A DNA stretch of 42,648 nt from Comamonas sp. lk (GTDB taxonomy: Bacteria; Pseudomonadota; Gammaproteobacteria; Burkholderiales; Burkholderiaceae_C), in assembly GCA_945898115.1 (NCBI GenBank), contig CAMDHS010000002.1, positions 1 to 42,648 of the forward strand. Reading direction: 5' to 3'. The position numbers and the translations under genes were made by a program. Below are positions 10,023-20,043 of the stretch, piece by piece. The notes under the pieces are model-generated. The model was not told the origin of the DNA. It saw only the letters and a list, made by a program, of their open reading frames with translations, and did not search any database. The first letter of the stretch is position 1; every line of letters begins with the position of its first letter.

Positions 10023-10796
10023 TCAATGTCCTTTGGCAGCGTCAAGAAAGGCCGGCCGCTCGCCCCCGCCGTGCAACAAAATATTGGTGCCGCTCAAATA
10101 GCTGGCACGCGCCGAGGCGGCATACAGGCAGGCCTGCGCCACATCGGCCGGGTCGGCCATGCGGCCCAGTGGAATAGTGGCGCTGACCGCAGCAATGCCG
10201 TTTTCGTCACCGTAGTGCAAATGGGATTGTTCGGTTCGCACCAAACCGGGGCTGACCGCCACGACCCGTACCTTGGGCGCCCACTCAACGGCCAGCGAGC
10301 CAGCCAGGCTGATCACGGCAGCCTTGGCCGCACCGTAGACCGCGCTGCCCGGCGAGGGCCGCAAGCCGCTGACGCTGCCAATAAAAACGATGACGCCGCC
10401 GCTGTCCTGGGTTTGCATGACCGCATTGGCGGCCTGGGCTGCGTGCATGGCTGCGCTGAGGTTTAAGCGGATCACGCCTTCGTGAAACCGGGGCGAGACG
10501 GTGGCGGCGTTGACCGGTGGGCTGCCGCCTGCGTTGTGGATGAGGACATCCAAGCGCCCGTGGCGCGCCACGATGTCGGCCACCAGGGAGCGCAAGGCAT
10601 CGGCCTCGCGCACATCGCAGGGCATAAATTCGGCCTGGCGTTCGCCAAACCGGGGCAATTCATCGACCGGTGTGCGTGCGCACACCACCACCTGCGCGCC
10701 TTCTTGCAAAAAGCCCTGGGCAATGCCGCGCCCAATGCCCTTGGTACCACCGGTCACCAGGACTACGCGCTGTGCAAATTCGGGTTCTTGTGTCAT
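10023..10796 (-). CDS. Short-chain dehydrogenase/reductase
   Basis: 257 aa; VLVTGGTKGIGRG, NNAGG-like (IHNAGG), catalytic VYGAAKAA. Confidence 0.88.
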   Translation of the reverse strand: MTQEPEFAQRVVLVTGGTKGIGRGIAQGFLQEGAQVVVCARTPVDELPRFGERQAEFMPCDVREADALRSLVADIVARHGRLDVLIHNAGGSPPVNAATVSPRFHEGVIRLNLSAAMHAAQAANAVMQTQDSGGVIVFIGSVSGLRPSPGSAVYGAAKAAVISLAGSLAVEWAPKVRVVAVSPGLVRTEQSHLHYGDENGIAAVSATIPLGRMADPADVAQACLYAASARASYLSGTNILLHGGGERPAFLDAAKGH

Positions 10797-10830
10797 GGGG
10801 GAGAATCTACGCTAGGCGGCGGCTTGCCAA

Positions 10831-10849
10831 TACGTCCAAAAGGACGATG
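10831..10849. promoter_or_regulatory. Putative operator (site 1): TACGTCCAAAAGGACGATG (reverse complement CATCGTCC-TTTT-GGACGTA)
   Basis: Matches the 19-bp dyad at three other operon heads; between divergent SDR (start 10796) and enoyl-CoA hydratase (start 10905). Confidence 0.7.
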
Positions 10850-10904
10850 TAGCGTCGCCCCCGAGAAACCACCATGCACACCATTAAATTTTCGGGAACT
10901 GCCC

Positions 10905-11720
10905 ATGTCGATTGAATCCCCTGTTGTGCCCACCGGCCCGGCCCAGACTGGCGCTGAAGTGCTGGTGCAGATCCTGGACGATGGCGTGGCCCTGGTGCGC
11001 CTGAACCGGCCTGAGGCGGCCAACGCCCTGAGCCTGTCCGTGCAGGCGGCGCTCTCGCAGGCCTTTACCGATTTGAGTGCCAACGAAGCAGTGCGCGCCA
11101 TTGTGCTCACCGGGGGTGACAAAGTGTTTGCCGCAGGCGGCGACATCAAGACCCTGGAAGGGGCAGGCCCGATTGAGATCATGCGTCGGCATACCGAACG
11201 GGTGTGGGCGCCCATTGAGCGTTGCCCCAAGCCCATCATTGCGGCGGTCTGCGGCTATGCCTTTGGCGGCGGGGCCGAATTGGCCATGCACTGTGACATT
11301 ATTTTGGCGGGCGAGGGCGCCAGCTTTTCGCAGCCCGAGATCCGCATTGGCATCATGCCTGGCATTGGCGGCACCCAGCGCCTGGTGCGCGCGGTGGGCA
11401 AGTTCAACGCCATGCGCATGTTGCTCACCGGCAAGGCCGTCAGCGCCCAGGAGGCCTGTGCCATGGGCCTGGTCAGCCAGGTTTTTCCGGACGCGCAATT
11501 GCTGGACGAGGCGCTCAAGATGGCGCGCCAGATTGCCGCCATGCCGCCGCTTGCGGCCATGCAAATCAAGGAAGTGGTGCTCGCCGGTGTGGACGCCTCG
11601 CTGGAGACGGCGCTGATGCTGGAGCGCAAAGCCAATCAGCTGCTGTTTGCCACCCGCGACCAAAAAGAAGGCATGCAGGCCTTTATCGAAAAGCGCAAAG
11701 CCCATTTCGAGGGCCGATAA
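10905..11720 (+). CDS. Enoyl-CoA hydratase/isomerase (crotonase family)
   Basis: 271 aa from MSIESPVVPTG; AAGGDIKTLEG, FGGGAELAMHCDIILAGEGASFSQPEIRIGIMPGIGGTQRL. The track start at 10482 is an N-terminal extension over the SDR. Confidence 0.87.
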   Translation: MSIESPVVPTGPAQTGAEVLVQILDDGVALVRLNRPEAANALSLSVQAALSQAFTDLSANEAVRAIVLTGGDKVFAAGGDIKTLEGAGPIEIMRRHTERVWAPIERCPKPIIAAVCGYAFGGGAELAMHCDIILAGEGASFSQPEIRIGIMPGIGGTQRLVRAVGKFNAMRMLLTGKAVSAQEACAMGLVSQVFPDAQLLDEALKMARQIAAMPPLAAMQIKEVVLAGVDASLETALMLERKANQLLFATRDQKEGMQAFIEKRKAHFEGR

Positions 11721-11761
11721 AGCGCTGGGCCCTTGAGCGGCCGGGTCTTAAGCGGCGGGCC

Positions 11762-13381
11762 TTAAACGGCTGGCGTGTGCGCCAGCAGGGCCAGGGCGCT
11801 TTGGACCAATTCGCGCTTGAGCACTTTGCTCGACGCGTTCAGCGGCAGGCTTTCCAAAAACAGCACGTGGCGCGGCAGCTTGTAGTTGGCCATGCGCGGC
11901 TTGGCCCAGGCGAGCAATTGCGCTGCCGTCAGCGTCTGGTGGGCGCGCAAAATCACGCAGGCGCAACCCACCTCGCCCATGCGCTCGTCGGGCAGGCCCA
12001 CCACCGCCACTTGGGCAATGGCCGGGTGTTCATTAAGCTGGCGCTCGATTTCGGCCGGGTAGCAATTAAACCCACCCACGATAAACATGTCTTTCAGTCG
12101 GTCGGTAATGCGCAGGTAACCACGCGCATCGATCACGCCGACGTCGCCGGTGTGCAGCCAGCCCTGGGCGTCGATGGCCTGTGCCGTGGCCTGCGGGTCA
12201 TCAAAATAGCCTTGCATCACGTGGTAGCCGCGCAGCAGCACCTCACCGGGCTCGCCCACGGGCACGCGCGCGCCCTGCGCATCGACGCAGCACATCTCGG
12301 TGCCGGGCAGGGCGTTGCCGCAGGTGCTGCTGACCGTCTCTACGCTGTCGCTCGGGTCGCACAAAGTCGCGCAGCCGCCGCATTCGGTCAGGCCGTAGGC
12401 GGTGGTGACTTTGGCAATGTGCAGCTCGTCGCGCATGCGCCGAATGAGCGCCGGCGGCACTGAGGCTGCGCCCGTCACCGAAACACGCAACGACGAAATA
12501 TCGTGCTTGGCCAGCCACGGGTGCGACAGCATGCTGTGAAACAAGGTGGGGGGTCCGGGCAAAAAGCTGATCCGATCACGCGCAATGCCGGCCAGCACGG
12601 TTTCGACATCGAACACGGCCTGCGGGTAAATCGTGGCGCCCTGCATCAGCGCGGCCACCCAGCCGGCTTTGTAGCCAAAGGCATGGAAAAACGGGTTGAC
12701 GATCAGGTAACGATCACCCGCTTGCAAGCCGACGGCTGTGGCCCAGGCCTTGAAAGCGGCAATCGTGGGCCCGTGCGCGGCCATCACGCCTTTGGGCCGG
12801 CCGGTGGTGCCCGAGGTAAAGAGAATGTCCGAGGTCGATTGCGCATGCAGCGCCTGCTCGCGCGCCCGCACTTCGCTGGGTTCGGTGGCATCGGCCAGGG
12901 CCAAAAATGCATCCCAATCCATGCTGGCGGGTGCTTGGATCGGCGTTTGGGGGCCGTGGCGCAGCACCACCAGGGTTTGCAGGCGGGCCGGGCGCAAACC
13001 GTCGAGCAGCGCGGGCACGTACTGGCCTAAGAAATCGCCGATACAAAACAACACTTTGGCGCCGCTGCGCTCCAATATGTCGGCCGCCTCGGCGCCCTTC
13101 ATGCGGGTGTTGAGCGGTACCAAAATCGCCCCGGCCGACTGCAGGCCGCAGGCCGCAACGATCCATTCGTAGACATTGGGCGCCCAAATCGCCACCCGGT
13201 CGCCCGACTGCACGCCCAGGCTGATGAGCGCACGCGCTGCCTGCGTGCTGCGCACCTGCAGTTCGGCATAGCTGATCTGCACCGGGCCATCGATGATGGC
13301 CGTCTGGGCGCCAAACTGCGCCGCACTGGCGCGCAACATGGCGGGCAGGGTGCTTGGAAGGGCTGTGGTTTCGGTCGTCAT
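11762..13381 (-). CDS. Acyl-CoA synthetase (candidate FadD3/HIP-CoA ligase-like)
   Basis: 539 aa from [81 protein letters not shown]. Specific substrate inferred from context only. Confidence 0.82.
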   Translation of the reverse strand: MTTETTALPSTLPAMLRASAAQFGAQTAIIDGPVQISYAELQVRSTQAARALISLGVQSGDRVAIWAPNVYEWIVAACGLQSAGAILVPLNTRMKGAEAADILERSGAKVLFCIGDFLGQYVPALLDGLRPARLQTLVVLRHGPQTPIQAPASMDWDAFLALADATEPSEVRAREQALHAQSTSDILFTSGTTGRPKGVMAAHGPTIAAFKAWATAVGLQAGDRYLIVNPFFHAFGYKAGWVAALMQGATIYPQAVFDVETVLAGIARDRISFLPGPPTLFHSMLSHPWLAKHDISSLRVSVTGAASVPPALIRRMRDELHIAKVTTAYGLTECGGCATLCDPSDSVETVSSTCGNALPGTEMCCVDAQGARVPVGEPGEVLLRGYHVMQGYFDDPQATAQAIDAQGWLHTGDVGVIDARGYLRITDRLKDMFIVGGFNCYPAEIERQLNEHPAIAQVAVVGLPDERMGEVGCACVILRAHQTLTAAQLLAWAKPRMANYKLPRHVLFLESLPLNASSKVLKRELVQSALALLAHTPAV

Positions 13382-13389
13382 GGCGTTTG

Positions 13390-14418
13390 TTAGGGGAATT
13401 TGACGCGCAGCACCGCGCTGCGTGGCACGGCCTGGCAACTCAAGGTCCAGGCACGCGCCAGGTCTTTGGCGTCCAGGGCGTCGTTGTGGCGCAGATGCAC
13501 CGCACCTTCGGTTACCTGGCACATGCACGAGGCGCACATGCCCGCCTGGCAGGAGAAGGGCGCAGCCACTTTGTGGCGCAGCGCCGCCTCGAGCAGCGTC
13601 TCATTGGGGCCGCAGTCGATCTGGTAGCGCTGTCCGTCAAGTTCGATGTGCACTTGGGCGTCGTTCATCAGCTCGGGCAGGTCTGCGGCGCTTGGCAGTG
13701 CCTTGGTCTGCGGCGTGGCGGTAAAGCGTTCGAGGTGGATGTGCTCTGGCGCCAGCCCCAGGCTTTGCAAAGCCTGCACCGCCATGTCCATAAACGGCGC
13801 TGGGCCGCAGATATAGGCGGGCGCATGGCGCAAAGGCGCGGCCAATTCGGCCAATTGGGCGGCGCTGGCAAAGCCTTGCGTCGCGTCTAGCCAGTGCACT
13901 ACCTGCAGGCGCGTGGGGTACTGCACTTGCAACGCGGTCAGGGCATCGGCAAAGATGACGGCGGCGGCGTCGCGGTTGGCATAAATCAGACGCACCTTGC
14001 CTGTGCCCTGGGCCAGCGCCGCGCGCAAAATCGAAAACACCGGGGTGATGCCGCTGCCCCCCGCAAAGAGCAAAAAGTCGCCTGCCACGTCGGGTGGGCA
14101 AAACAGGCCCGACGGCGGCATGGCATCGATGCTGTCGCCCGCACGCAGCGTGTCGCACAAAGCGTTGGAGCCGCGCCCGCCGGCCACCCGTTTGACGGTG
14201 ACGCGCAGCCCGGCATCCAGGCCTGGCGTGCTGGACATGGAATAGCAGCGCAGCAGGGTTTGGTCGCCAGCTTGCACTCGCAGCGTCAGGAACTGCCCGG
14301 GTCGGTAGGCAAAAGTGGCCGCTAGTGCGGGCGCAATGTCGAAATGGATGGAGCAAGCGTCTGCGGTCTCGGCGGTCAGAGCCGCTACGCGCAGCGTATG
14401 AAAACCGCTCACGGCCAC
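13390..14418 (-). CDS. kshB: Ferredoxin-NAD(P)H oxidoreductase with C-terminal 2Fe-2S domain; 3-ketosteroid 9alpha-hydroxylase reductase-like
   Basis: 342 aa; FAD-binding [23 protein letters not shown]-terminal [16 protein letters not shown]...LSCQ (plant-type 2Fe-2S). Steroid gene context. Confidence 0.75.
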   Translation of the reverse strand: MAVSGFHTLRVAALTAETADACSIHFDIAPALAATFAYRPGQFLTLRVQAGDQTLLRCYSMSSTPGLDAGLRVTVKRVAGGRGSNALCDTLRAGDSIDAMPPSGLFCPPDVAGDFLLFAGGSGITPVFSILRAALAQGTGKVRLIYANRDAAAVIFADALTALQVQYPTRLQVVHWLDATQGFASAAQLAELAAPLRHAPAYICGPAPFMDMAVQALQSLGLAPEHIHLERFTATPQTKALPSAADLPELMNDAQVHIELDGQRYQIDCGPNETLLEAALRHKVAAPFSCQAGMCASCMCQVTEGAVHLRHNDALDAKDLARAWTLSCQAVPRSAVLRVKFP

Positions 14419-15173
14419 AAACCCATGCCCAAGAGGGCGTTGTCCGCCTGCAGCGCGCAGCCGCTCACCGCCTGCGCATCGTCGCTGGCCAGAAAAACCA
14501 AGAGGCGCGCAATATCGTCTGGCATGCGGGCGCGGCCTTTGGGGTTGCGCGCGGGGTCAAACAAAATATGCTCGGGCGCGATGCCGGGCGCAGTGGCCTG
14601 CAGCATGGGCGTGTAGATGCCGTCGGGGTGCAGCGAATTGACGCGGATGGCATAGCCTTTTTTTCGGCAATGCAGCGCAGCCGACCGGGTCAGCGATGCC
14701 ATGGCCGCCTTGCTGGCGCCATACGCTGGAAAGTCCTGCATCGGCATCCAGGAGGCGACCGAGGCCACATTGACGATGCTGCCGCCATGCGCCTTCATGG
14801 CGAGGATGCCGTGCTGGCAACCCAAAAAACAGGAGTCGGCGTTAACCTGCATCAGCTGGCGCCACTGCGCCAAGGTTGTGGTTTCGATATCGCCGGACTG
14901 CAAAATGCCTGCGTTGTTGATCAGCACATCCAGCTGACCAAACTGCTGCGCCACAAAGTCCATGGCCTGGGCCCAAGCGGCCTCGCTGGTGACGTCGTGC
15001 GCGACAAAGGCGGCTTTCTTACCGTAGCGCGCTGCCAGCGCTGTGCCCGTATCCACATTGAGATCGCTAATTACCACGCGCGCACCTTGTTCAATAAACA
15101 GCGCCACGGCGGCACTGCCCAGACCACCTGCGCCGCCGGTAATCAGAATTGTTTTGTCCGCCAGGCGCTGCAT
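14409..15173 (-). CDS. Short-chain dehydrogenase/reductase (hydroxysteroid dehydrogenase-like)
   Basis: 254 aa from MQRLADKTILITGGAGGLG; AYGASKAAMASLTRS. The track start at 15662 reads over the adjacent flavoprotein gene. Confidence 0.86.
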   Translation of the reverse strand: MQRLADKTILITGGAGGLGSAAVALFIEQGARVVISDLNVDTGTALAARYGKKAAFVAHDVTSEAAWAQAMDFVAQQFGQLDVLINNAGILQSGDIETTTLAQWRQLMQVNADSCFLGCQHGILAMKAHGGSIVNVASVASWMPMQDFPAYGASKAAMASLTRSAALHCRKKGYAIRVNSLHPDGIYTPMLQATAPGIAPEHILFDPARNPKGRARMPDDIARLLVFLASDDAQAVSGCALQADNALLGMGLWP

Positions 15174-15184
15174 TTCAAATTCCT

Positions 15185-16882
15185 TTAAGCCGTGCCACAG
15201 GCCGCTGCCTTGCCGGCGCGCCGCCCCGAAAAAACGCAGTCTGCCAAAGACAGGCCGCTCACATAGCGACCCGATGCCAAGCCCACTGCCGCCCGGCCCG
15301 CGCCATACAGGCCGGCAATGGGCGCACCTTGGGCATCGAGCACCAAGCCACTGCTTTCGTCGAGCACCAAGCCGCCTAAGGTCAGCGTTGCCAGCGGGAA
15401 CACGGGCGAGCCGATGGAAATATCCAATGCGAAATACGGCCCCTCGGGCATCGCGTGGCGCATGCCGGTGGACTTGCCCACCGGGTCCGCGCCCTGGCCT
15501 TGGGCTGCGGCATTGGCTTGGTCCAGGCTGTTTTGCAAGGTCTGCGGGTCCGCGCCTATGCGCGCAGCCAGCGCGGCAACGGTGGAGGCTTTGCGTGCGT
15601 GCAGCCACATGAGTGTGAGCGCGGGCACGGACTGGAAGGCCCACAAGCCGCCCCACAGGCATTGGCGTGTGGCCTGTGCGCGCAGTGTACGGTCCAAAAT
15701 CAGCCAGGCGCGTCCACCGTGGTGGCTGATCATTTCATGGCCCAAGGTGGCGCCGTACACCTCTTCGTTGCAAAAGCGCGCCCCTTGGGCATTGACCACC
15801 AAGCCGCGCGGCCAGGCCGAGGGCGGCGTAATAAAGCGCCAGGCCGAAACGTTGTCCAGCCCCTGGGTTTGGGCTCCGACGCTTTGCCCCAGGCGGATGC
15901 CGCTGCCGTCGCAGCCGGCGGCACCCACGGGCCAACCGCGCTTGGCCTGCGGAGCATGGGCGGCCATCATGTCGGGGTTGTAGATAAAGCCGCCGGTGGT
16001 CAGCACCACAGCGCGCAGCGCGCGGATATAGCGGGGCTGGGCGACGCGCTGCTCGATGGCCGCGGCTTCGCGCCGACAGGCCATGGCCTTGGCCGGGCGC
16101 ACCAAGCGCCAGCGCGCCACTTGCGCCTGCAGTTGCGCATGGCGCAGTGTCTCGGGGTGGCCAGCGGGCAGGGTCCAGACTTGCACCCCTAGCACCGGGC
16201 CGTCTTCGCCCCCTTCGCCCTCCTCGCCGTTTGCGCTGCGTTGGCGCACCAGACGGCGCACGGCGGTTTGCGTGAGTGGCACCGCGCCTGCGCGCAGCGT
16301 GGCAGCGCGCAAGGCGGTGTACAACTCTTTGCCCGATTGACCCTCGCCCAGTGTGCGGTGGCCGCGCGGGGCCGGGGCGCTGATGCCGTCTTGGTAGGCG
16401 GGCACTTGCTCGTTGCCCGAGTAGTACAAAAATTTGTCTTTGGGCGGGTAGGAGGTTTTGTGCGCCGGCATACGCGCATCAAAGCGTAGGCCTTGGTCTT
16501 CGAGCCAGCACAAATTGGCCACGCTATCAAAGCAAAAGCGCGCGATGGTCGCCTCGCTGACGGCGCCTTGCACTTCTTTGGCCAGGTAGCGCGCCATGGC
16601 CTCGGGCGTGTCACTAAAACCGGCTTCTTGCTGGTAGGGCGTGCCGCCCCCGGCATAGACCACGCCGCCCGACAAGGTGCTGGCGCCGCCGCCGTCAAAA
16701 CGGTCCATCACCAAAACGCTGGCGCCGTGGCTGCGCGCCTCAATGGCCGCGCAAGCACCTGCGGCACCCCATCCGATGACGAGCACGTCCGCGCCTTCGC
16801 TCCAGTTCAGACTGTCTGGGTCTTCTATGAGCAGCGCGGGCTCCACCGGGGTGACGGTGGAGGTGCGCGGGCTGGCGCTCAT
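15185..16882 (-). CDS. FAD-binding 3-ketosteroid dehydrogenase/fumarate-reductase-like flavoprotein (TesI-like candidate)
   Basis: 565 aa; ADVLVIGWGAAGACAAIEARSHGASVLVMDRFDGGGAST, C-terminal GLYGAGRAAVGLASGRYVSGLSLADCVFSGRRAG; next to a KstD-like gene. Confidence 0.72.
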   Translation of the reverse strand: MSASPRTSTVTPVEPALLIEDPDSLNWSEGADVLVIGWGAAGACAAIEARSHGASVLVMDRFDGGGASTLSGGVVYAGGGTPYQQEAGFSDTPEAMARYLAKEVQGAVSEATIARFCFDSVANLCWLEDQGLRFDARMPAHKTSYPPKDKFLYYSGNEQVPAYQDGISAPAPRGHRTLGEGQSGKELYTALRAATLRAGAVPLTQTAVRRLVRQRSANGEEGEGGEDGPVLGVQVWTLPAGHPETLRHAQLQAQVARWRLVRPAKAMACRREAAAIEQRVAQPRYIRALRAVVLTTGGFIYNPDMMAAHAPQAKRGWPVGAAGCDGSGIRLGQSVGAQTQGLDNVSAWRFITPPSAWPRGLVVNAQGARFCNEEVYGATLGHEMISHHGGRAWLILDRTLRAQATRQCLWGGLWAFQSVPALTLMWLHARKASTVAALAARIGADPQTLQNSLDQANAAAQGQGADPVGKSTGMRHAMPEGPYFALDISIGSPVFPLATLTLGGLVLDESSGLVLDAQGAPIAGLYGAGRAAVGLASGRYVSGLSLADCVFSGRRAGKAAACGTA

Positions 16883-18612
16883 GCGGGGTCCAGCAAATCG
16901 GTACGCTGCAAGGCCATGCTTTGGCCGCGCAGGTGCGCAACCGCCCGCAGTGCAAACGCCATGGCCGGACCCAGCGTAGAGCCCGCGCCAGGGTAGGACG
17001 GGCCCATGACCGAAGCTGCGTTATTGCCCACGCAGTACAGGCCTTCAATAGCCTGGCCTTGGGTGTCGAGCACGCGGGCGTCCTCGTCGGTGAGCAGGCC
17101 GCCTTTGGTGCCGATGTCGCCCGGCCACAGTTGCATGGCGTAAAACGGACCTTGGTTGATGGGGGCCAGATTGGGGTTGGGGTGGACGTGGATGTCGCCG
17201 TAATAGCGGTCAAAGCTGTTGCCGCCCCGGTCAAAGTCCAGGTCTTTGCCGGTTTGGGCAAACGCGGTCATGCGCTCGGCACTGGCGGCCAGGCCTTGTG
17301 GGTCCACGCCGATTTGCGTGGCCAGTTCTTGCAAAGTCTCGCCTTTCCAGTAGACCTGGCCGAGCCAGCTTTTACGCAGGCGGCTGTCGGGCACGGCGCT
17401 CGCAGGCATCATGGGGCCGATGGGATAGTTGGCCCGAAAGCGCGCATCAAACACGATCCAGGCCGGAATGGCGCTGCCGGTCTTGGCGTGGTTGGCAAAC
17501 ATGGCTTGCTGAAACTCGGGGTAGGGCCCGGACTCGTTCAAAAAGCGCTCGCCGCGCCCATTGACCACCATGCAGCCGGGCAGCGAACGCTCGACAAACA
17601 GGGCCCGAAACTTTTCCTCCTTGGGAACGGCCAGCGTGGGTGCGCCCCAGGTGTGCTCCATCAGGTGCAGTTGCGCACCGACGGCGGCGCCTGCGCGGAT
17701 GGCGTCACCGGTGTTGGCGCCTGGGGGCGTGGCAGTCCAGGCCTGGTTGGTGGGTTGGGGCAGGTGGCGCTCGCGCATTTCTTGGTTGCGCTCGAAACCG
17801 CCCGCGGCCAGCAGCACGGCTTTGGTCGCTGAAATAGGCTGGGTTTGCCCCTCACGCAGCACGGTGACGCCACACACCCGGCCGTCCTGGTGCTGCAAGG
17901 ACTGCAGCGTGGTCTCGGTCCACATCGGGATATTGCGCTTGCGTGCGGCGGCCAGCAGCCCGCCGACCAAGGCCTGGCCGCCGGTGAGGCGGCGGTCGCG
18001 GCGGGTTTTGTTGCGCCAGGGGTAGTCCAGAAAATAGCGCGCCATGATCCACATCAGCACCCATTTGGACTTGCGCTCGCGCGCCAGCATGGAGCGCGCC
18101 TCAAAGGCGTTGATCTGCATGCGCCCCAAAATGAGTTGGCCCGGGTTGGTCGGACGCAGCAGATCCAGTCCTTTGAGGCCCAGGCGAGCGGCATTGAAAT
18201 CGACCGGGTCCATGGTGCGCCCGCCAGGCAGCGCGCCTTCGGTGGCAGGGTAGTAGTCTGAATAGTGGGGCATGCAGCGGTAGGGCACGCCGATGTGCGC
18301 CAGGGTGCGCGCCAGGATGCGCGCCGTTTCCACATAGGCCAGGATGCGACGGTCGCTGGCCAGCCCGCGGGCGCAGCGCTTGACGTAGCCAAAGGCGGTC
18401 TCCGTGCTGTCTTGGATGCCCGCCTTGGCCATGTCGTCATTGACAGGAATCCAGATACCACCGCCTGAGAGTGCCGAGGTACCGCCTAGCAAGTTGGTTT
18501 TTTCAATCACCAAGGTGCGCAATCCGCTGTCGTGCGCGGCAATGGCAGCGAGCAGGCCGCCCGCCCCCGAACCGACCACGACAAGGTCGTAATCCATGGC
18601 GGGGTCGGTCAA
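16879..18612 (-). CDS. kstD: 3-ketosteroid delta1-dehydrogenase-like flavoprotein
   Basis: 577 aa; DLVVVGSGAGGLLAAIAAHDSGLRTLVIEKTNLLGGTSALSGGGIWIP, FDRYYGDIHVHPNPNLAPINQGPFYAMQLWPGDIGTKGGLLTDEDARVLD; overlaps neighbours by 4 nt on both sides. Confidence 0.82.
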   Translation of the reverse strand: MTDPAMDYDLVVVGSGAGGLLAAIAAHDSGLRTLVIEKTNLLGGTSALSGGGIWIPVNDDMAKAGIQDSTETAFGYVKRCARGLASDRRILAYVETARILARTLAHIGVPYRCMPHYSDYYPATEGALPGGRTMDPVDFNAARLGLKGLDLLRPTNPGQLILGRMQINAFEARSMLARERKSKWVLMWIMARYFLDYPWRNKTRRDRRLTGGQALVGGLLAAARKRNIPMWTETTLQSLQHQDGRVCGVTVLREGQTQPISATKAVLLAAGGFERNQEMRERHLPQPTNQAWTATPPGANTGDAIRAGAAVGAQLHLMEHTWGAPTLAVPKEEKFRALFVERSLPGCMVVNGRGERFLNESGPYPEFQQAMFANHAKTGSAIPAWIVFDARFRANYPIGPMMPASAVPDSRLRKSWLGQVYWKGETLQELATQIGVDPQGLAASAERMTAFAQTGKDLDFDRGGNSFDRYYGDIHVHPNPNLAPINQGPFYAMQLWPGDIGTKGGLLTDEDARVLDTQGQAIEGLYCVGNNAASVMGPSYPGAGSTLGPAMAFALRAVAHLRGQSMALQRTDLLDPA

Positions 18613-19805
18613 ACGAAGGGGTCGGTATTGGGCATGCCCAGCATGACCGAGCCATGGGCGCGCGCAAAGGCGTCGGCATTGTTGGCGATGTGGCCGCGCG
18701 CCACATGCAAGTCCCTGAAGAGGCGCTCAATCGGGTTGGTCTTGAACACGCCACCGGCCGCACAGGCACGCATGATTTCGTTGACCGCCTCGGCGCACAG
18801 TTTGGGCACGATGGCCGACTGGGCGCGTTGCATCAGGCGCTCTTCGACCGGCATTTTTTCCTGGCGTTGTGCGCAGTCGGCCACACGCTGGTAGTTGCGC
18901 AGCAGCACCAGACGCAGCTGGTCGGTCAGCATCATGGCCTGGCTCACCGCCATTTGGGCGTTGACGTCTTCGGCCGTTTTGGAGCCGTGCTTGCCCACAA
19001 AGCTGGCCGCGCGCTGGCGAAAGCTGGAGATGGCCCCTTCGGTGGCGCCAATGCAAGCGGTAGAGACTGCGCGCTGGAACACTTGCGTAAACGGGATGCG
19101 GTAGAGCCAGCCGGGGTTGGTCGCCCGGCCGGGGCAGCCCGCGTCGCTGTGGTCGTTGGTGCGCTGGGTGCGGTGCTCGGGGACGAATGCGTCCTTGACC
19201 ACGATCTCGTGGCTGCCAGTGGCACGCAGGCCCAGCACATCAAAGTTTTTGACGACCTGGAAATCCGATTTGGGCAGCAAAAAGGTGCAGTGCTCGATCT
19301 CGCCCGAGCCATTTTTCTTGGGCAGCAGGCCGCCGAGCAAGACCCAGTCGCAAAACTCGACGCCGCTGCTCCAGCTCCAGTGGCCGCTAAAGCGGTAGCC
19401 GCCCTCCACCGGTTCGGCCTTGCCCACCGGCATGTAGGTAGACGCGATCAGGATGTTGGAATCTTCGCTCCAAACCTCTTGCTGGGCCTGCTCGGAGAAG
19501 AGTGGAAGCTGCCAGTTGTGCACGCCTACCACCCCGTACACCCAGGCGGTGGCCATACAGCCCTCGGCCAAAGCCATCTGCACCTGGTAGAAAACCCGGG
19601 GGTCCATCTCGTAGCCGCCCCAGCGTTTGGGCTGCAATACCTTGAAAAAGCCGGCCTCTTTCATCTCGGCAATGGTGTCTGCCGAAATCAGCCCCGCGTC
19701 CTCGCTGGCGCGCGCGCGCGCGGCCAGGGTGGAGATCATGGCGCGGGCGCGCTCGACCAGGCTTTGGGCTAAGGGGGTCATGTAATCGTTTGCGATGGCT
19801 TGCAT
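18609..19805 (-). CDS. hsaA: Flavin-dependent 3-HSA hydroxylase oxygenase component (HsaA/TesA2-like)
   Basis: 398 aa from MQAIANDYMTPLAQ; ACAD-like group D monooxygenase (GGYEMDPRVFYQVQMALAEGCMATAWVYGVVGVHNWQLPLF); paired with a divergent flavin reductase. Confidence 0.82.
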   Translation of the reverse strand: MQAIANDYMTPLAQSLVERARAMISTLAARARASEDAGLISADTIAEMKEAGFFKVLQPKRWGGYEMDPRVFYQVQMALAEGCMATAWVYGVVGVHNWQLPLFSEQAQQEVWSEDSNILIASTYMPVGKAEPVEGGYRFSGHWSWSSGVEFCDWVLLGGLLPKKNGSGEIEHCTFLLPKSDFQVVKNFDVLGLRATGSHEIVVKDAFVPEHRTQRTNDHSDAGCPGRATNPGWLYRIPFTQVFQRAVSTACIGATEGAISSFRQRAASFVGKHGSKTAEDVNAQMAVSQAMMLTDQLRLVLLRNYQRVADCAQRQEKMPVEERLMQRAQSAIVPKLCAEAVNEIMRACAAGGVFKTNPIERLFRDLHVARGHIANNADAFARAHGSVMLGMPNTDPFV

Positions 19806-19906
19806 GGTCGGTCTCCGGGTGCGGCGCAAGGGGTGCTGCGGTCAAATAAAAGTCTGCGAGAGGATCGTCCCGTGCACCGAGTATCTATAACCGAGGTGTA
19901 CTCAAT

Positions 19907-19925
19907 CATCGTCCAATCAGACTAA
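19907..19925. promoter_or_regulatory. Putative operator (site 3): CATCGTCC-AATC-AGACTAA
   Basis: 19-bp dyad shared with sites 1, 2 and 4; in the hsaA/hsaB divergent intergenic region. Confidence 0.65.
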
Positions 19926-20043
19926 GGAGGCACAGCGACGCTGCATGTTTCTAGTCCGAGTGAGGGATTGCAGGGCCGCTGGCCTTGGGCATGCTTGGCG
20001 CTACAGTGCCAGGCCACAGGCCGGAAAACTTGGAGACATCCCC

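Noticed and set aside
10482-10904. N-terminal extension of the enoyl-CoA hydratase ORF
   Set aside because: Antisense to the SDR gene and crosses operator site 1; MSIESPV at 10905 is the sensible start.
15174-15662. N-terminal extension of the SDR ORF 14409..15662
   Set aside because: Out-of-frame reading of the neighbouring flavoprotein gene; the Rossmann start MQRLADKTILITGG is at 15173.
19705-19725. CGCGCGCGCGCG run in hsaA as a possible Z-DNA or regulatory element
   Set aside because: Encodes an in-frame Ala/Arg helix segment in a high-GC gene; no independent support.
18471-19772. 433-aa plus-strand ORF opposite hsaA
   Set aside because: Shadow ORF; HsaA family motifs are on the minus strand.
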